Positions 13,834 through 13,883 of a stretch of DNA of 13,883 nt are shown piece by piece; the stretch's first letter is position 1, and each line of letters starts with the position of its first letter. Source of the DNA: Clostridiales bacterium (lineage in GTDB: Bacteria; Bacillota; Clostridia; Oscillospirales; UBA644). The notes below the pieces were generated by a model. That model made no database searches, was not told the DNA's origin, and saw only the letters and a list, made by a program, of their open reading frames with translations. The translations under genes were made by a program, and so were the position numbers. The stretch is taken from the NCBI GenBank assembly GCA_003343705.1, contig QAKR01000030.1:1-13883 (forward strand), read 5' to 3'.

Positions 13834-13883
13834 TGGTGGGCCATCAGGGACTCGAACCCCAGACCGACCGGTTATGAGCCGGT
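13834..13883 (-). tRNA. tRNA-Met (anticodon CAT), 3' part
   Basis: The gene runs leftward and is cut by the window edge, so the acceptor 5' side and D arm are missing. Visible are the anticodon stem ACCGG/CCGGT with loop CTCATAA (anticodon CAT at 13876-13874), a T arm with loop GGTTCGAGTCC, the 3' acceptor strand GGCCCA and an encoded CCA end. The sequence resembles elongator tRNA-Met rather than initiator tRNA. Because tRNA-Ile2 also carries a CAT anticodon before modification, the missing half would be needed to exclude that. Confidence 0.93.

Noticed and set aside
1..13883. CRISPR array, prophage or defence island
   Set aside because: No regularly spaced direct repeats, cas, phage structural, or nuclease/toxin-antitoxin genes were seen.

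Overview
The window reads as a chromosomal segment of a low-GC Gram-positive bacterium of the class Clostridia, probably a gut lineage near the Ruminococcaceae/Oscillospiraceae. The clues are the AT-rich sequence, strong AGGAGG-type ribosome binding sites alongside frequent GTG/TTG starts, a Firmicute-type L10 leader, an M3B oligoendopeptidase, an LCP-family cell-wall protein and a clostridial-style sigma-70/winged-helix fusion. The genus is inference only.

Layout, left to right. 1-235 holds no convincing gene but is rich in hairpins and ends in a terminator. 236-832 (+) is an unrecognised lysine-rich protein. 1081-2270 (+) is a complete ribosomal-stalk operon: consensus promoter, L10 autoregulatory leader with attenuator-like terminator, rplJ (L10), rplL (L7/L12), terminator. 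2273-3048 (-) encodes two half-size TauE/SafE membrane proteins with a 4-base overlap. Divergent from them, 3193-3876 (+) is a lipoprotein with its own promoter, ending at a pair of oppositely oriented terminators.

4010-9476 is leftward. From the promoter inward it carries typA/bipA (ribosome-associated GTPase), an M3 oligoendopeptidase and a LytR-CpsA-Psr protein (4-base overlap with the peptidase gene). Then come a small gene interrupted by an in-frame stop codon and a small cysteine-rich, probably zinc-binding protein. 9538-12626 (-) is a regulatory pair: an XRE-type regulator with a helical C-terminal region, then a large sigma-70-like factor fused to a winged helix and a long C-terminal domain. 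Each gene has its own terminator, and related TTGAG/CTCAA dyads lie in front of both, suggesting one regulator controls both genes.

12803-13735 is a badly decayed ISL3-family insertion sequence with frameshifts and in-frame stops. The window ends in the 3' part of a leftward tRNA-Met(CAT) gene with its terminator.

The best candidates for new biology are the XRE/sigma pair with its shared dyads, the small gene with an in-frame TAA, and the hairpin-rich left edge. Nothing here is clearly a defence system, CRISPR array or prophage.
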